A stretch of 64,000 nt of DNA from Mytilus galloprovincialis (GCF_965363235.1 NC_134838.1:14974441-15038440); one strand, 5' to 3'. Shown: positions 1 to 12,044, counted from the stretch's first letter. Notes: generated by a model not told the origin, from the sequence alone. Translations and numbers: made by a program.

Positions 1-556
1 TGGTGTGTGCATGGCTTGTTTCTCGTCCGTGATAAGGATAATGACAGGCTATGTGCATGGTGTGTGCATGACTTGTTACTCGTCCGTGATGAGGATAATG
101 ACAGGCTATGTGCATGGTGTGTGCATGGCTTGTTACTCGTCCGTGATGAGGATAATGACAGGCTATGTGCATGGTGTGTGCATTGCTTGTTACTCGTCCG
201 TGATGAGGATAATGACAGGCTATGTGCATGGTGTGTGCATGGCTTGTTACTCGTCCGTGATGAGGATAATGACAGGCTATGTGCATGGTGTGTGCATGGC
301 TTGTTACTCGTCCGTGATGGTGCTTCATGACAGGCTATGTGCATGGTGTATGCATGGCTTGTTACTCGTCCGTGATGAGGATAATGACAGGCTATGTGCA
401 TGGTGTGTGCATGGCTTGTTACTCGTCCGTGATGGTGCTTTATGACAGGCTATGTGCATGGTGTGTGCATGGTTTGTTACTCGTCCGTGATGGTGCTTCA
501 TGACAGGCTATGTGCATGGTGTGTGCATGGCTTGTTACTCGTCCGTGATGGTGCTT
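1..556. repeat. 57-bp tandem minisatellite
   Basis: About ten head-to-tail copies of a unit built on GTGTGCATGGCTTGTTACTC and a GACAGGCTATGTGCATG segment. The period is 57 bp in the first units. Later units carry a GGTGCTTCATGACAGG variant and are 1 bp longer. Because 57 is a multiple of 3, two long open frames run through the array, but their translation is only the repeat and I do not regard it as a gene. The array runs off the left edge and ends near 556. It probably lies in an intron of the SOD-like gene. Confidence 0.95.
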
Positions 557-691
557 CTATAGTAGAAATCTTGTAGAATTCCACAGAATTCCAAATTTGT
601 GTTGATCGTATCATAGATGATGTATACAGTATTTGACTATTTGTGGTATAATGGTTCATCAGAGTCAAAATTAGTTATTATGTACTTTTAG

Positions 692-777
692 ATACTGATG
701 CCCATCGTGAAATTATTCCTCGTCTGAACTTACGTGCTGAACATGGTGTCAGAGGAAATATCCACTTTACGCAAAAG
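692..777 (+). CDS. SOD-like exon (upstream)
   Basis: The acceptor is TACTTTTAG and the donor is AAAAG|GTATGT. The frame needs two bases to complete the first codon and ends in phase 0. It encodes a segment ending HGVRGNIHFTQK, which matches the first beta-strands of Cu/Zn SOD (G-x-V-x-G-x-x-x-F-x-Q). It joins in phase to the exon at 1615. Confidence 0.6.
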
Positions 778-1223
778 GTATGTTTATTTGTATACCTCAA
801 TATCAATATGGATCTTTCTCCCATTATATGTGAACATATGGGGGACGACTAACTGTTTTATGATAATTTTTTCCTTAAATTGCACAAATTGTAAGCTTTG
901 GGTTGCTCTTACATAACCGATAACCAGATAACCTATTACTGAGTTGGCAAGTCGAATTAAAGAAATATCAATGAGCAAGCTCACATACCCACATTCCTAA
1001 CATAAAAGGCGAACGCTTATATTGACCTAATGCCATAGTTTTTCTTCAGTCTGTTTATTTTAAGATATTTTTTTTCTTCCTGACATTACATATATCCAAG
1101 TACGGTGTAACATTTCGTATTTTAGCATCTGGAAACTACTTTCGGCACAAATTTTCTGATTTGGTAATTAAGACCTTGACCTCAGAATCAATAGAGATCT
1201 TGCTATCATTATATGTATATACA

Positions 1224-1345
1224 TAAGGAGATGTGATCTAATTGCCAATGAGTCAACTATCCACCAATTTTCAAATGAAGTGGATATCAATAATTATAGG
1301 TAACTGTATGGCCTTCAACAAGTGACCATATAGCAATTAGTACTC
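1224..1345 (+). repeat. mussel-type interspersed repeat ('GATGTG..GCCAATGAGACAACT' family), fragment
   Basis: It contains AGATGTGATCTAATTGCCAA, TGAGTCAACTATCCACCA and CTGTATGGCCTTCAACAAG, the order shared by better copies at 23890 and 29738. It is diverged and truncated. Confidence 0.6.
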
Positions 1346-1614
1346 AGTTGCTGTCGCGTCTGAACATCTCTTTTCTTCATAAAATTTAGACTATTTTGGA
1401 AACTTTGACCTTGATCTTAGACGAGGTAACCTAAAATAATAATTGACCATATATACCAAGCATGGTTACAATCAATTACACATTAAGCAAAAATTAGATT
1501 AAAATCATTTACACAGTTTGGGGAGAAATTGATTTTAAAACGGTTCAGAATCTACAATGATACATACTCATATTCAAGTTTGATCTTTTATAAGTTACAT
1601 AAATGTCTATTCAG

Positions 1615-1796
1615 GGTAATAATCCAGTAGAACTTGAATTGAACATAGATGGTTTTAAGATGAATGCAGCTAGTGCTTCCTTAATTAATGGTTTTTACAC
1701 GCATACCTTTGGAGATCAGACTGATTTCTGTGATTCCTTGGGTTCTCACTACAATCATCATGGAAAATTACATGGATCTAAAGAATGTGGAATCAG
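1615..1796 (+). CDS. SOD-like exon (copper-site block)
   Basis: The acceptor is TCTATTCAG and the donor is ATCAG|GTAAAT. It enters in phase 0 and leaves in phase 2. The roughly 60 residues include GFYTHTFGDQTDFCDSLGSH followed by YNHHGKLHG, the Cu/Zn SOD signature region with its conserved Cys and metal-site histidines, and Tyr in place of the first His. The ATG at 1603 lies upstream of the acceptor and is probably not used. Confidence 0.65.
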
Positions 1797-2490
1797 GTAA
1801 ATAAATAGATTTCTACGAGACTACTTGAAATCTCGCGTGATGTTGTATACTTTTACATTTTGAGGATGTTTGTGTAACGGTTTATTTCTTCCCCTGTGAT
1901 ATATTATTCTAGGGATAATTTGTCACAGTTTTTTTTACCAGATATGGAATTTCACAGGTAATTTTTTCCAGAGGAGTGAAAATCTATCTGTCTTATACGG
2001 ATATTACGTACCAGTATATATTTTCCATTCAATATTTCACAAAACCTTGTGAAATAGAGTCACATTGACTACTATGGAAGTTACTCACAATCAATATATA
2101 TACCTGATAATAACTGTTTCAAAAAGGTAGAACAAATTTGCATAATTTATCAATCAAAGGGAGCAATTTATGTTTTAAAGATATCAATTCTCTATTCCTG
2201 AATCTATTTCATAGTAAAATTATTTCTTGAATATTCTTTTTTAAATTCATTTATCATCAACTACTACATCTCTGTCCCCAGACCCTTGCTTTTCATAATT
2301 TACGTAAATGATATTGCGGAAATACTTTTTTCTCAATGCAGACAATGTTTACAAAAAACTTAGTATTAATAGAGGTCGGTCATCTAAAAAGTATCAACCG
2401 TATCATATACGTTGACGTATACGCATCTGCAGATAGACCAAAAAATAGTATGTGATCCCGAGCTTAAGACTTACGTTGTGCTTCATTTTT

Positions 2491-3770
2491 AGCTCACCTG
2501 GCCCAAAGGGCCAAGTGAGCTTTTCCCATCACTTTGCGTCCGTCGTCTGTCGTCGTTAACTTTTACAAAAATCTTCTCCTCTGAAACTACAGGGCCAAAT
2601 TAAACCAAACTTGGCCACAATCATCATTGGGGTATCTAGTTTTAAAAATGTGTCCGGTGACCCTGCCAACCAACCAAGATGGCTGCCATGGTTAAAAATA
2701 GAACATAGGGGTTAAATGCAGTTTTTGGCTTATAACTCAAAAACCAAATCATTTAGAGTAAATCTGACGGGATAAAATTGTTTATCAGGTCAAGATCTAT
2801 CTGCCCTGAAATTTTCAGATGAATCGGACAACCCGTTGTTGGGTTGCTGCCCCTGAATTGGTAATTTTAAGGAAATTTTGCTGTTTTTGGTTATTATCTT
2901 GAATATTATTATAGATAGAGATAAACTGTCAACAGCAATAATGTTCAGCAAAGTAAGATTTACAAATAAGTCAACATGACCGAAATGGTCAGTTGACCCC
3001 ATTAGGAGTTATTGTCCTTTATAGTCAATGTTTAACCATTTTTCTTAAATCTTAGTTATCTTTTACAAAAATCTTCTCCTCTGAAACTACTGGGCCAAAT
3101 TAATCCAAAATTGGCCAAAATCATCACTGGGTATCTAGTTTTAAAAATGTGTCCGGTGACCTGGCCATCAAATCAAGATGGCTGCTACGGCTAAAAATAG
3201 AACATAGGGGTAAAATGCAGTTTTTGGCTAATAACTCAAAAACTAAAGCATTAAGAGCTAATCTGAATGAGGTAAAAAAATTTATCAGGTCAAGATCTAT
3301 CTGCCCTGAAATTTTCAGATGAATTGGACAACCCGTCGTTGGGTTGCTGCCCCTGAATCGGTAATTTTAAGGAAATTTTGCTGTTTTTGGTTATTATCTT
3401 GAATATTATTATAGATAGAGATAAACTGTAAACAGCAATAATGTTCAGTAAAGTAAGATTTACAAATAAGTCAACATGACCGAAATGGTCAATTGACCCC
3501 CCTAAGGAGTTATTGTCCTTTATAGTCAATTTTTAACAATTTTCATAAAATTTGTAAATTTTTATTAACATTTTCCACTGAAACTACTGGGCCAAGTTCA
3601 TTATAGATAGATATAATTGTAAGCAGCAAGACTGTTTAGTAAAGTAAGATGTACAAACACATCACCATCACCAAAAAACAATTGTGTTATGAATCCATCT
3701 GCTTCCTTTGTTTAATATTCACATAGACCAAGGTGAGCAACACAGGCTCTTTAGAGCCTCTAGTTTTTTT
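2491..3770 (+). repeat. AGCTCACCTGG interspersed element with internal tandem duplication
   Basis: It opens with the palindrome AGCTCACCTGGCCCAAAGGG / CCAAGTGAGCT and closes near 3727-3770 with AAGGTGAGCAACACAGGCTC and GAGCCTCTAGTTTTT. Inside, about 490 bp is present twice in tandem (about 2562-3050 and 3060-3545), sharing ATCTTCTCCTCTGAAACTAC, AAAATGTGTCCGGTGAC and GATAGAGATAAACTGT. No transposase is visible. I recall this end sequence as widespread in bivalve DNA; the family name is not certain. Confidence 0.7.
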
Positions 3771-4250
3771 TTTTTATCTAATTGGATCCTATTCAAAATA
3801 ATCAAACACAAACTTTCAATATTTGCAATGAAGGTGTTTTGCAAAAAAAGGGAGCCTATCAACGACTCTTGCGTGCTCTCGAATAGGAGCGAATGTGGGG
3901 CAGTAACACGAATTTCGAACAAAATGCTTTTTAAAACACGTTAAAATATTTCAAGATCTTACCTGAATAAACACAAAAAAAATCAAATGTATTATATGGT
4001 TCAATTTTGACAAAATATGCAAAAAAAAAAAACAACATTGATTATTAATTATTCACTGTGAATAATTCGACCTCATTGAATCCGTATTCATGTGAACTTC
4101 AATTTAACCCCTTAGCTTGAGAGGAATAATACGTGAATTGTATGTGTAAAATTATTTAAAGGAACAGAATGTCAACATCAAAAGTGAAACAAAGCTAAAT
4201 CATTTGATTGACTGATTCGATCTACAAAATATCATTCTTGGTCCAAGGAC
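3771..4250. other. no gene seen
   Basis: AT-rich sequence with homopolymer A runs. The short open frames on both strands lack splice context or recognisable motifs. Confidence 0.5.
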
Positions 4251-4251
4251 A

Positions 4252-4341
4252 CAGTTATCGTCCCTTGGTTTTCGTTGTCTACAGATATCGTCCCTTGGTT
4301 TTCGTTGTCTACAGTTATCGTCCCTTGGTTTTCGTTGTCTA
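4252..4341. repeat. 30-bp unit repeated three times
   Basis: Three near-identical copies of CAGTTATCGTCCCTTGGTTT plus TCGTTGTCTA stand head to tail. The middle copy has CAGATATCG. Confidence 0.95.
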
Positions 4342-5740
4342 TATAGTCCCTAGTGTAAACAGTATATAACTTGCATGTTTTATTTGATACACTTTTCCAA
4401 TTTATTTCTTGATATTAAATGCATGAAATATTAAGTAGGGGAATGTAATTACATGTCAAAAAAATTTGGGTGCTGAATCTTTATGTTAAGTAGTGAATTG
4501 GTCCAGTTCTAATAGGTAAATTTTTATCACGTCTGAAGCTGTCAAACTGAATTTTACACCCCCTTAACACAGAGTTGTTAATATTTTGAGTTAGAGCTGG
4601 TAGAAATTTCTATGATTTTGATACTATTTGTCTCACTGGTAGTTCACTACACTGGCAAAATCTTTTTGAGAAAGAGCAGGACACAGGTGTAATTTTTTTA
4701 ATTTGAATTTATTGTCTAAAAGAAATGCACTACGAAATAACTGTGTTCTCGGGCCTCTCATACAGGTAAAAACGATGATAAACATTTATTTTTCATCTAT
4801 GATATGAAATTAAATAGACCTAGAATAATCCATCATTATTTTTATGTTTATTTATGTTTACATCGCTTATATGGTCATCGGATGATTTTAGGGGTGAACT
4901 CGATAAATAATTTGATTGCCGTTTTCACAATATACACGAAACGAAGCTACGTCTTTTTATGCCCGTGCTCTGTTAATTGTTCATTTACGAATCTTAATAG
5001 TTTGGATACATGTTTAACATTGTTATAAACAAAATATATGAATTTGATTAAAATCGGTGAACATGAATTTGACAGCTAGTACCCCTTTAAAAGAATGATA
5101 TTTACTTGAATATTTCAAGATATTATTTTCAATTATAATCTTTGAAATTATTTCCTATTATAATATATTTTTTTTACCAATTAAATAGCTTAACTTCAAA
5201 TACACTATTATTATTTCATAGTATTTGTAAAGATTAAGTATTGTTTTCTATTCAATAGTTTACCTACCCAGATAGAATTTCACGGCAAATGAAAAAATAG
5301 CATAGCGAAATATTTTCCTCCGGATAAAAAAAAACAACAATTACTGTGACAATTTCTCCACCGGATAAAATTTCACCCGGATACAATTTTGCTTACGAGT
5401 TCGTGTGCTTGATTTTTAGATATAAGACATTGAACATTTGGCGGGAAATGATTCTCTCTAGATTTTTCTGAAAAAAAATATTTTAACAAGGATTTTATAA
5501 GTTCTCAAATATGACTTTTGAAACTATTTGTAATAGAATTACGAAAGAAAAGATAAAAGTCCTTAGTGGGCAAACTATTTAATTGCAATCAGACGGATGG
5601 AACCAGATTATTCTGACTACCTGACATAAATTCAAAAAGAAGAGGAGCAAACATCCTTAACTCTTTTTATAAGCACATGATTAAGTTTACAATAACGTAA
5701 TTGGAATTATCTAACAAAACGTTTACATAATTTGTAAAAT
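4342..5740. other. no gene seen
   Basis: AT-rich sequence. Around 5270-5400 there are several copies of short CCGGATAAAATTTCAC-like words, related to text at 1900-1990, which may be a degraded repeat. No exon-like block was found. Confidence 0.5.
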
Positions 5741-5744
5741 AGGA

Positions 5745-6480
5745 GTGGCAAAGTGCGTTGACGACGAATAAGGAAAAATTCAAATAGAGAAGGAAGATAC
5801 CAAAGGGATATTTAACTTATAATTCAGTAACAAACTGATAAAGGGATATTTAACTTATAATTCAGTAACAAACTGATATTTAACTTATAATTCAGTAACA
5901 AACTGATATTTAACTTATAATTCAGTAACAAGGGATATTTAACTTATAATTCAGTAACAAGGGATATTTAACTTATAATTCAGTAACACGGGATATTTAA
6001 CTTATAATTCAGTAATAAACTGATATTTAACTTATAATTCAGTAACAAACGGATAAAGCTATGAACAAAAACGACAAAAAAAACCATACAAAAGTATACA
6101 AAACACAACATTTAAAATTAAGGACTGAGCAACACGATCCCCACCGAACCGGGGTACAATGTATCACAGGTGCTCCGGAAGGTTAGCAGAACCGTCTCCA
6201 TACTAGACGACTGTTGCGTTTCTCAAAAAAAATACCGGGCTATTATGTAAAATATATTTCGAAATTCTGAATTTCACATTAAAAAAAAACTAATTTAAAA
6301 GACTGAGCGAAGCCGTCCCATCAAAACCTGAGAGTGGTCTTGGTGCTCCTGAAGAGTAAGCAGATGCTGCTCCACAGGTGGCTTCCGTCTTTAAGTTATG
6401 TTGTTCTAATGACATTCGTAAATTATGGAAGCATGTTGTAATACACCTTAAAATAACTGGGCTATTGAACATGAATTAAA
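5745..6480 (+). repeat. mussel-type interspersed repeat ('CAACACGA..CCCCACC..GGTGCTCCGGAAGG' family) with expanded inner satellite
   Basis: The left part has GAAGATACCAAAGGGATA. The right part has ACTGAGCAACACGATCCCCA, AGGTGCTCCGGAAGGTTAGC and a second, more diverged GCTCCTGAAGAGTAAGCAGA. A related fragment lies at 63595-63775. Between the two parts lies the tandem array annotated separately. Confidence 0.65.
5806..6057. repeat. tandem array of a 26-36-bp AT-rich unit
   Basis: Eight copies of ATATTTAACTTATAATTCAG followed by TAACAA, some with a CTGAT extension and some with GGG. The mixed unit length suggests stepwise slippage from the single copy normally present in the surrounding element. 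Confidence 0.9.
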
Positions 6481-7194
6481 TTGAGTTGTTTCCCTTATAC
6501 AAGATATATTATACACTTGAGAAAACTATTCTGAATTTGATATTTAAAGAAATGTATGCATTACATGTTAATTTACATGTTGCTCTTAGAAAGTCTTATA
6601 ACAATAACAGCAACAACAAAATCTGACTTACAAATGATGCATTGATTTGTAACAATACCAGTAATTCTCATAGCACTCAACCAAATGTTTTAAAAATAAT
6701 TTTAGACACATCGGCGACCCTGGTAACATTTCCTCTGACAAAAAGGGTGATATTACCTTTAAACCGACAGAAAGCAAAACCCACTGAATAAGAGACTCTT
6801 TAAAAGGAGTGTCGTGGTACGTTGAATAAGATTTCTTTTAATCGTAGCATAAAGACAAGTAATTAATAAATAAAAAAGTTTCAACAAAAATACCACACTC
6901 CAAGGTAAAGCCAAAAAGGGGAAGTAAAAAAAAACAAAAAAGAAACTCGTATATAAACCAACGGAACGAATGGAGTACAACTGTCACATTCCTGACTTAG
7001 TATATGAATTATTCCATGCAAATACCGTTCTTATTTTTCAAATGTTGTTAAAGACAAAGAGTGACGAAAGATAACAGAGGGACTTTTAAACTCATAAGGC
7101 GATAATAAACTGACAAAGTCATACCCAATACCCTTCCGGAGCACCTGAGATAAACCTCAGTTCTTGTAGGGGTTTGTGTTGTTTAGTCTTTAGT

Positions 7195-7835
7195 TTTCTA
7201 ATTTCCACATGATACCAATAACAGTGCAAGCCACTCTTTAAGGTCATGGGGTTGTCTGTCCTTTATCTTTGGTAATGGTGTTTTCAGTTCTCTCTTTATC
7301 GACGTGTTGCTGTCTGTCCTTTCTCTTTAGTTATGATGTTATCTGCCCTTTATCTTATATCATGGTGTTTTCTGTTCTTTCTCTTTCGTAATGTTGTATC
7401 TTTCATTTTCTTTTCTTTTTTTATTGAAATTATGTTTTTGTTCTCTTGTCTTTGATCATGCTGTTGTCTGTCCTTTCATCTAAGGTGTGATGTTGCCTAT
7501 CATTTCTCCTAAGTCGTAGTGTTGTCTGTTCTTTGTTTTTAGTTATGGTGTTGTCTTTTCTTTCTCTTTGGTCGTAGTGGTTCGTGTTGTGTCTCATTGA
7601 TCATCGTGCCGTCTGTCCTTTTTCTTTGTTCATGGTGCTGTCTATCTTTTCTCTTTAGTCCTGGCGTTGTATGTTCTATCTCTTTAGTTTTGTGTTGTCT
7701 GTTTTTTTTCTCTTTGGTCAAAGTGTTGTCTGTCTTTCTTTGTTCATAGTTTTACCAGTCCCTTCTGTTTTGTGACGGTGTTGTCTTTTTTTTTTTTTCG
7801 TTTTTGTCCTGGTGTTTTTGTTATTTCTATTTGGG
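7195..7835. repeat. degenerate pyrimidine-rich minisatellite
   Basis: Loose tandem copies of about 40-50 bp built on TGTTGTCTGTCCTTTCTCTT and GGTCATGG. The strand is strongly T/C-biased. The minus-strand open frame over 7539-7721 is the repeat read in reverse. Confidence 0.75.
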
Positions 7836-8400
7836 GAGTTTAAAACCACAAAAATCATTAGTATATCAGCCATAACTGTATAATGTCACAGTCACATGTA
7901 GTGGTTTACATGTTAGTATTTTTATCTCTAACGGTTAGTTTTCTTATTGGCAATAGTATCTTCATAAGGTTAACTTTGCCTGAGTGAATTGAAACAAAAA
8001 CCATAGCAAAATTCTCCAATTTAGAAGTTGGAATTACAGACAAAATGTACCATATGAATCATGGCAATACCGATGCATTGTCAATTGGGTATTGATAGTT
8101 ATCAGACAGTAGCATCAACACAGTGGTATCAATATCAGTTTTGTGTGAACATAATTATTGTATGATTACAGTTCGTGAAATTCATCAGTTATACAAAATA
8201 TCAAAATTATGAAGCCAAAAATATAAAATCACCATTGCTTGAAGCTGTTGCAACCTTAGCTTTAGAACAATACCATATTGTTTTCTTCTTTGCACAACTA
8301 TATTAGTTTTAGTACGTTAACACTTTATGTATGTATATTTACATGATTACATGTACTAGGTTCTATATTCATGTTTCAACATGGTACTTCTATATGTGTG
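7836..8400. other. no gene seen
   Basis: Non-repetitive AT-rich sequence upstream of the probable SOD-like last exon. It is probably intronic. Confidence 0.4.
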
Positions 8401-8418
8401 TGGTTTTTTTTTTTTTAG

Positions 8419-8532
8419 ATTTACCAGAGATCAGAAGATTTTGAAAAAAGCGGAGATGGCTGATGAGTATCTTGCAGTAAAGCCGGTCCTAAAAGTGCTT
8501 GCCGTGTAACTAGAAGAGCAGACTCATAACAA
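8419..8532 (+). pseudogene. probable SOD-like terminal exon with in-frame stops
   Basis: It follows a strong T-tract acceptor (TTTTTTTTTTTTAG). In the frame starting at 8419 the translation reads IYQRSEDFEKSGDG, two adjacent TGA codons, then VSCSKAGPKSACRVTRRADS and TAA. SKAGPKSACRV resembles the C-terminal TGNAGxRxACxVI of Cu/Zn SODs. In the phase left by the exon ending at 1796 a different, open, non-SOD frame ends at a TAA at 8507-8509. A missing middle exon or pseudogenisation would explain both. Confidence 0.35.
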
Positions 8533-8603
8533 CTTAAATATATATATTATTATACAAATGTACATAAAATATAAAAAAAAAATTAAGTATTGTGTTAGTT
8601 TTG

Positions 8604-8888
8604 ATGCCCCACCTACGATAGTAGAGGGGCATTGTGTTTTCTGGTCTGTGAGTCCGTTCGTTCGTACCTCCGTCTGTCCTTCCGTCCGTTCGTCCCGCTT
8701 CAGGTTAAAGTTTTTGGTCAAGGTAGTTTTTGATGAAGTTGAAGTCCGATCAACTTGAAACTTAGTATACATGTTCCCTGTGATATGATCTTTCTAATTA
8801 GAGTTTTTACCCCAATTTCACGGTCCACTAAACACAGAAAATGATAGTGTGAGTGGGGCATCCGTTTACTATGGACACATTCTTGTTT
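8604..8888 (+). repeat. ATGCCCCAC...GTGGGGCAT element, copy 1
   Basis: It starts ATGCCCCACCTACGATAGTA and ends with GAGTGGGGCATCCG...GGACACATTCTTGTTT. Shared inner words are CCGCTTCAGGTTAAAGTTTT, TTTTTGATGAAGTTGAAGTC and AACATAGAAAATGATAGTG. The outer words ATGCCCCAC and GTGGGGCAT are inverted to each other. Three further copies lie at 21056, 22282 (minus) and 35429. There is no coding capacity, so it is probably a small non-autonomous element; the class is unassigned. Confidence 0.85.
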
Positions 8889-9850
8889 AATTACTGTGTT
8901 TTCTTTTCCACATCACCAGTAAATCATGTACATGCATTGTAGGACATATACTATGCACATAAAAATGCACATTTTATGTTTAATTCAGTTTACTAATACT
9001 AACAATAATAATTGATTAATTGTGTACAAGGCAATCTGTACTAATGTCTTTTACAAACATTTAATATAAACATTAAAGTATGTCGCTGCGTTCGTTAAAG
9101 GTCATGATAACCTTGAGGAACGTATCATTTTCATATTCTTTGTGCGTAGCTCAATCAATCTGTTTTAAAATTTTGCCGTGTTGTTATTCACAAATACACT
9201 CTTTGCTATTGAATAAACACTGAGAACAGCAATGTAACCACTGTATTTTGGCTGGGACTTTGTCACGTGCGTGTGAAGATCTGGGTCACAAAATGATACA
9301 CCGTATCCCTTCTTTTTCTTTATCAAGGTTAATTCAAAATTTACAAAGTTTGTCTATTGAGAACTTCTGTTCTTTCAAGTAATTTGGAAATCATACATTT
9401 AAAGACAACTGTATGCCACCTTCGTAGTTGGTCTTGGCACGAACCTCAATACCGATATGGTTATGTGAAGGGGTATCAGTTGACGTTTAATCGTCTCATA
9501 ATTTGGGACATCTTCAAGTTTTAATTGAAATTTATTTGTTCTTGAATTAAATTACTCGATAGACTTGATTACTTAGGAATTTCCATCATAGCCTAATAAC
9601 CTAGTCTGCTAAACTATTAACTCTCATATTCGTATGGTACATGTATACTATACCTACATGCATAATTATGAATCTTTATATGAAGAAGAAAAATGTGTAT
9701 TAACCTAAATAAGGTAAGAATATAACACATAAACGGTATGATTATACACATCTGCATAACAGTTATATATTTAATCTAGACAAAAACATTGATATATAAT
9801 AACATTGTATTTGCAGAACAAAAGCCATTAACATGTAAGATCAAAAGTCA
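8889..9850. other. no gene seen
   Basis: AT-rich sequence without exon-like blocks or clear repeats. Confidence 0.5.
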
Positions 9851-9854
9851 CACA

Positions 9855-10190
9855 CCATGTTCAGGTTTTTATTGGTCCACATACCAGGTTCGGGTTTTGA
9901 TTGGTCCACTCACCAGTTTGGGTTTTTAATGTGTCCACACTCTTTGTCACTCCAGGTTTGGATTTTAATTGGTGCACACACCAGGTTCAGGTTTTATTGG
10001 TTCACGAACCCGGTTCAGGTTTTAAAAATTTACACACCAGGTTCAGGTTTCATTGGTTTACGCACCAGGTTCAGATTTTATTGGTTCACGCACCAGGTTC
10101 AAGATTTATTAGTTTACACAACGGGTTCAGTTTTTTGGTTCATACATCAGGTTCAGGTTTTATTGGTTCACACACCAGGTTCATGTCTTT
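9855..10190. repeat. about 29-bp minisatellite
   Basis: About a dozen imperfect copies of a unit built on CACCAGGTTCAGGTTTTATT and GGTTCACA. Two overlapping open frames (9857-10192 and 9901-10224) arise from the repeat and are not genes. Confidence 0.9.
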
Positions 10191-12040
10191 AAAACAGTGT
10201 TTGAACGATGACACACATATATAAGATCTCTAGAAATTGTGTAAAAGGATAACCTTCAAAATTGTGAAAATGCTGATGGTCCAAATTCAATGAAACAATT
10301 AAAGTTTCGTTTATTCTTTTGAAAACATCACTTCGTACTGTGTACTGTAAGTGTTGCATTGCTCGGCATACTTTACCTTGTTTTTATCGTCTTATGATAA
10401 AGGGAAATTTGTTTACTACTTCAAAGACATTTCTTTAAGATTCTTCTGCAAATAGTTATAGTTCAAAGGAAAAAAATGAAACAATTCTTAACGTAACCTT
10501 CTTATAATTGATATTTAGAACTTAATAAAATAACAAGATTACAAATGTGCACATTAATCCATACTAAGCCGGTTATTTTCCCTTTGTTGACCTTGTGTTT
10601 ACTTTTGCATTGATATATGATCATTTGTTAAGGCATTAACATTTTTTAATTGTTATTAACCTTTGTAGACAAATATATTGTTCATATGTTTTTCTTTGTG
10701 TCGTTGGAAGTCATGCGAATTAATTTCTTGTATCAACTGCACAATGCAAAACATATATATATGGCATTACATATGATCTAAATTTAGCTTTTAACTTACA
10801 CTGTTGAGATCTGTTTGATTTCTTGCTATAGTAACACAAAATCTGAGGCAACACATGTAACATACAATTTTTTTAAAAACGATATTGATTTAGGATATTA
10901 CGAGTTTCAACTATAATACTATTTGTACAGATGATAAATTCTTATTTTAATAATATTTGCAAGACAATTTTCTAGAATAGTATGTTTGAAAAAGCCTTAG
11001 CGAACTTAAAATTGAAAAGAAAATTGAATCAATGGGTCTGCTTTTCTGTTTTCAGCTCTTTAGTCGTGTAGTTGTCTCATTGACATATTCTCCATTTCCA
11101 TTCTCAATTTAGTACTTAATATTTTAATGATTTTTCTCAACACAGACGATCGACTCAAACTAGGATCTACTTGTATGACAAACGTAACGATTTCAGTTTC
11201 CTCATTATAAACTTCCCATTTCTCATTGGACTGGCCTAGTATACTGTATAGCCCCTTTTGGAATTCATGTGATTCCCTAATATTTTCACATGGTTTGTAT
11301 CTTCAAAATGAATTTACGAAATTTGCACACGGGGGTTTACATACAGACTTAACGCTTTTAAATATTTGAACTGTTACATGAAAGGAGTAACGATTTCAGA
11401 TCAAGTTGTTAAGTATCAAGTTTAAGAACAGAATACTAGTAATATATCTTGATGAAATTTATTGGTCTAACATATCTTTTTTTCAAAGACATACTATATA
11501 AATAACAAGTCACTGCACAATCCAGTGATTAAATTGTTAGTTTTTTTTAATATAAATACCAAAGGTTAGACAGCTTTTTACAACATGCGATTACGGTGGT
11601 AAAATGTTGCATTAATCTTCGAATTATGTTTATTTTGGGAGTATGTGTTCCAATTTGTTTATATTTATTTTTTATAAGATTAACGGTATCGTTATATAAA
11701 TTAAGCTTATGTAATTATCAATAAATAATTAATGTTTCATCGTAAATTTAGCAATAATTCTGAAATGTGATCCAAAATGGGTTTATAGAAATAAAAATAA
11801 AAAGATGAAGTAGGATTGTCATTCAGACAACTCTCATCAAAAGACCAAATTACACAGAAAAAATATGATGTAAAAGAAATAGAAAATTCATATAATGTAA
11901 TATATAGACAAGCAAAAAAACCCTAACTGTTAAATAAAAGGGCATACAACACAGACACATTTTATTTACTCACTGCATCCACACAGAACTGTATCAAACC
12001 CGGGTGTAAATATAAAAAAAAGAAGAGTCTTAAATGTTTG
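10191..12040. other. no gene; short repeat fragments
   Basis: AT-rich. Around 11025-11110 there is a fragment with TTTTCTGTTTTCAGCTCTTT, GTTGTCTCATTGACATATTC and TCCATTTCCATTCTCAATTT, a mussel-type repeat tail also seen near 25840 and 48500. A weak GATGAAGTAGGATTGTCATT..CAGACAACTCT fragment is at 11803-11860. Confidence 0.5.
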
Positions 12041-12044
12041 GCAA

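Larger units (their letters stand above)
692..8532 (+). pseudogene. Cu/Zn superoxide dismutase-like gene (extrapallial/cavortin type), partial and probably decayed
   Basis: Two clear exons and one probable exon encode a Cu/Zn-SOD-like secreted-type protein whose 5' part lies left of the window. Exon 692-777 reads ...LNLRAEHGVRGNIHFTQK. Exon 1615-1796 contains NGFYTHTFGDQTDFCDSLG and HYNHHGKLHG, matching the SOD block G-F-H-x-H-x-F-G-D...C-x-S-x-G-x-H-F-N-P-H-x-x-x-H-G. The first copper-ligand His of that block is Tyr here (FYTH for FHVH). Bivalve SOD-like proteins (extrapallial protein, cavortin/dominin type) often lose dismutase ligands and serve in metal binding; that is family knowledge, not something shown here. 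A probable last exon at 8419 reads SOD-like at its end (SKAGPKSACRV) but carries two adjacent in-frame TGA codons. I found no exon for the middle HVGDLG block. The locus is therefore either a pseudogene or a diverged partial copy. Confidence 0.55.

Noticed and set aside
5-445. 146- and 107-codon open frames at the left edge
   Set aside because: They are the 57-bp minisatellite translated in two frames; nothing but the DNA repeat is conserved.
9857-10224. Overlapping 111- and 107-codon frames
   Set aside because: They are translations of a 29-bp minisatellite in two frames.
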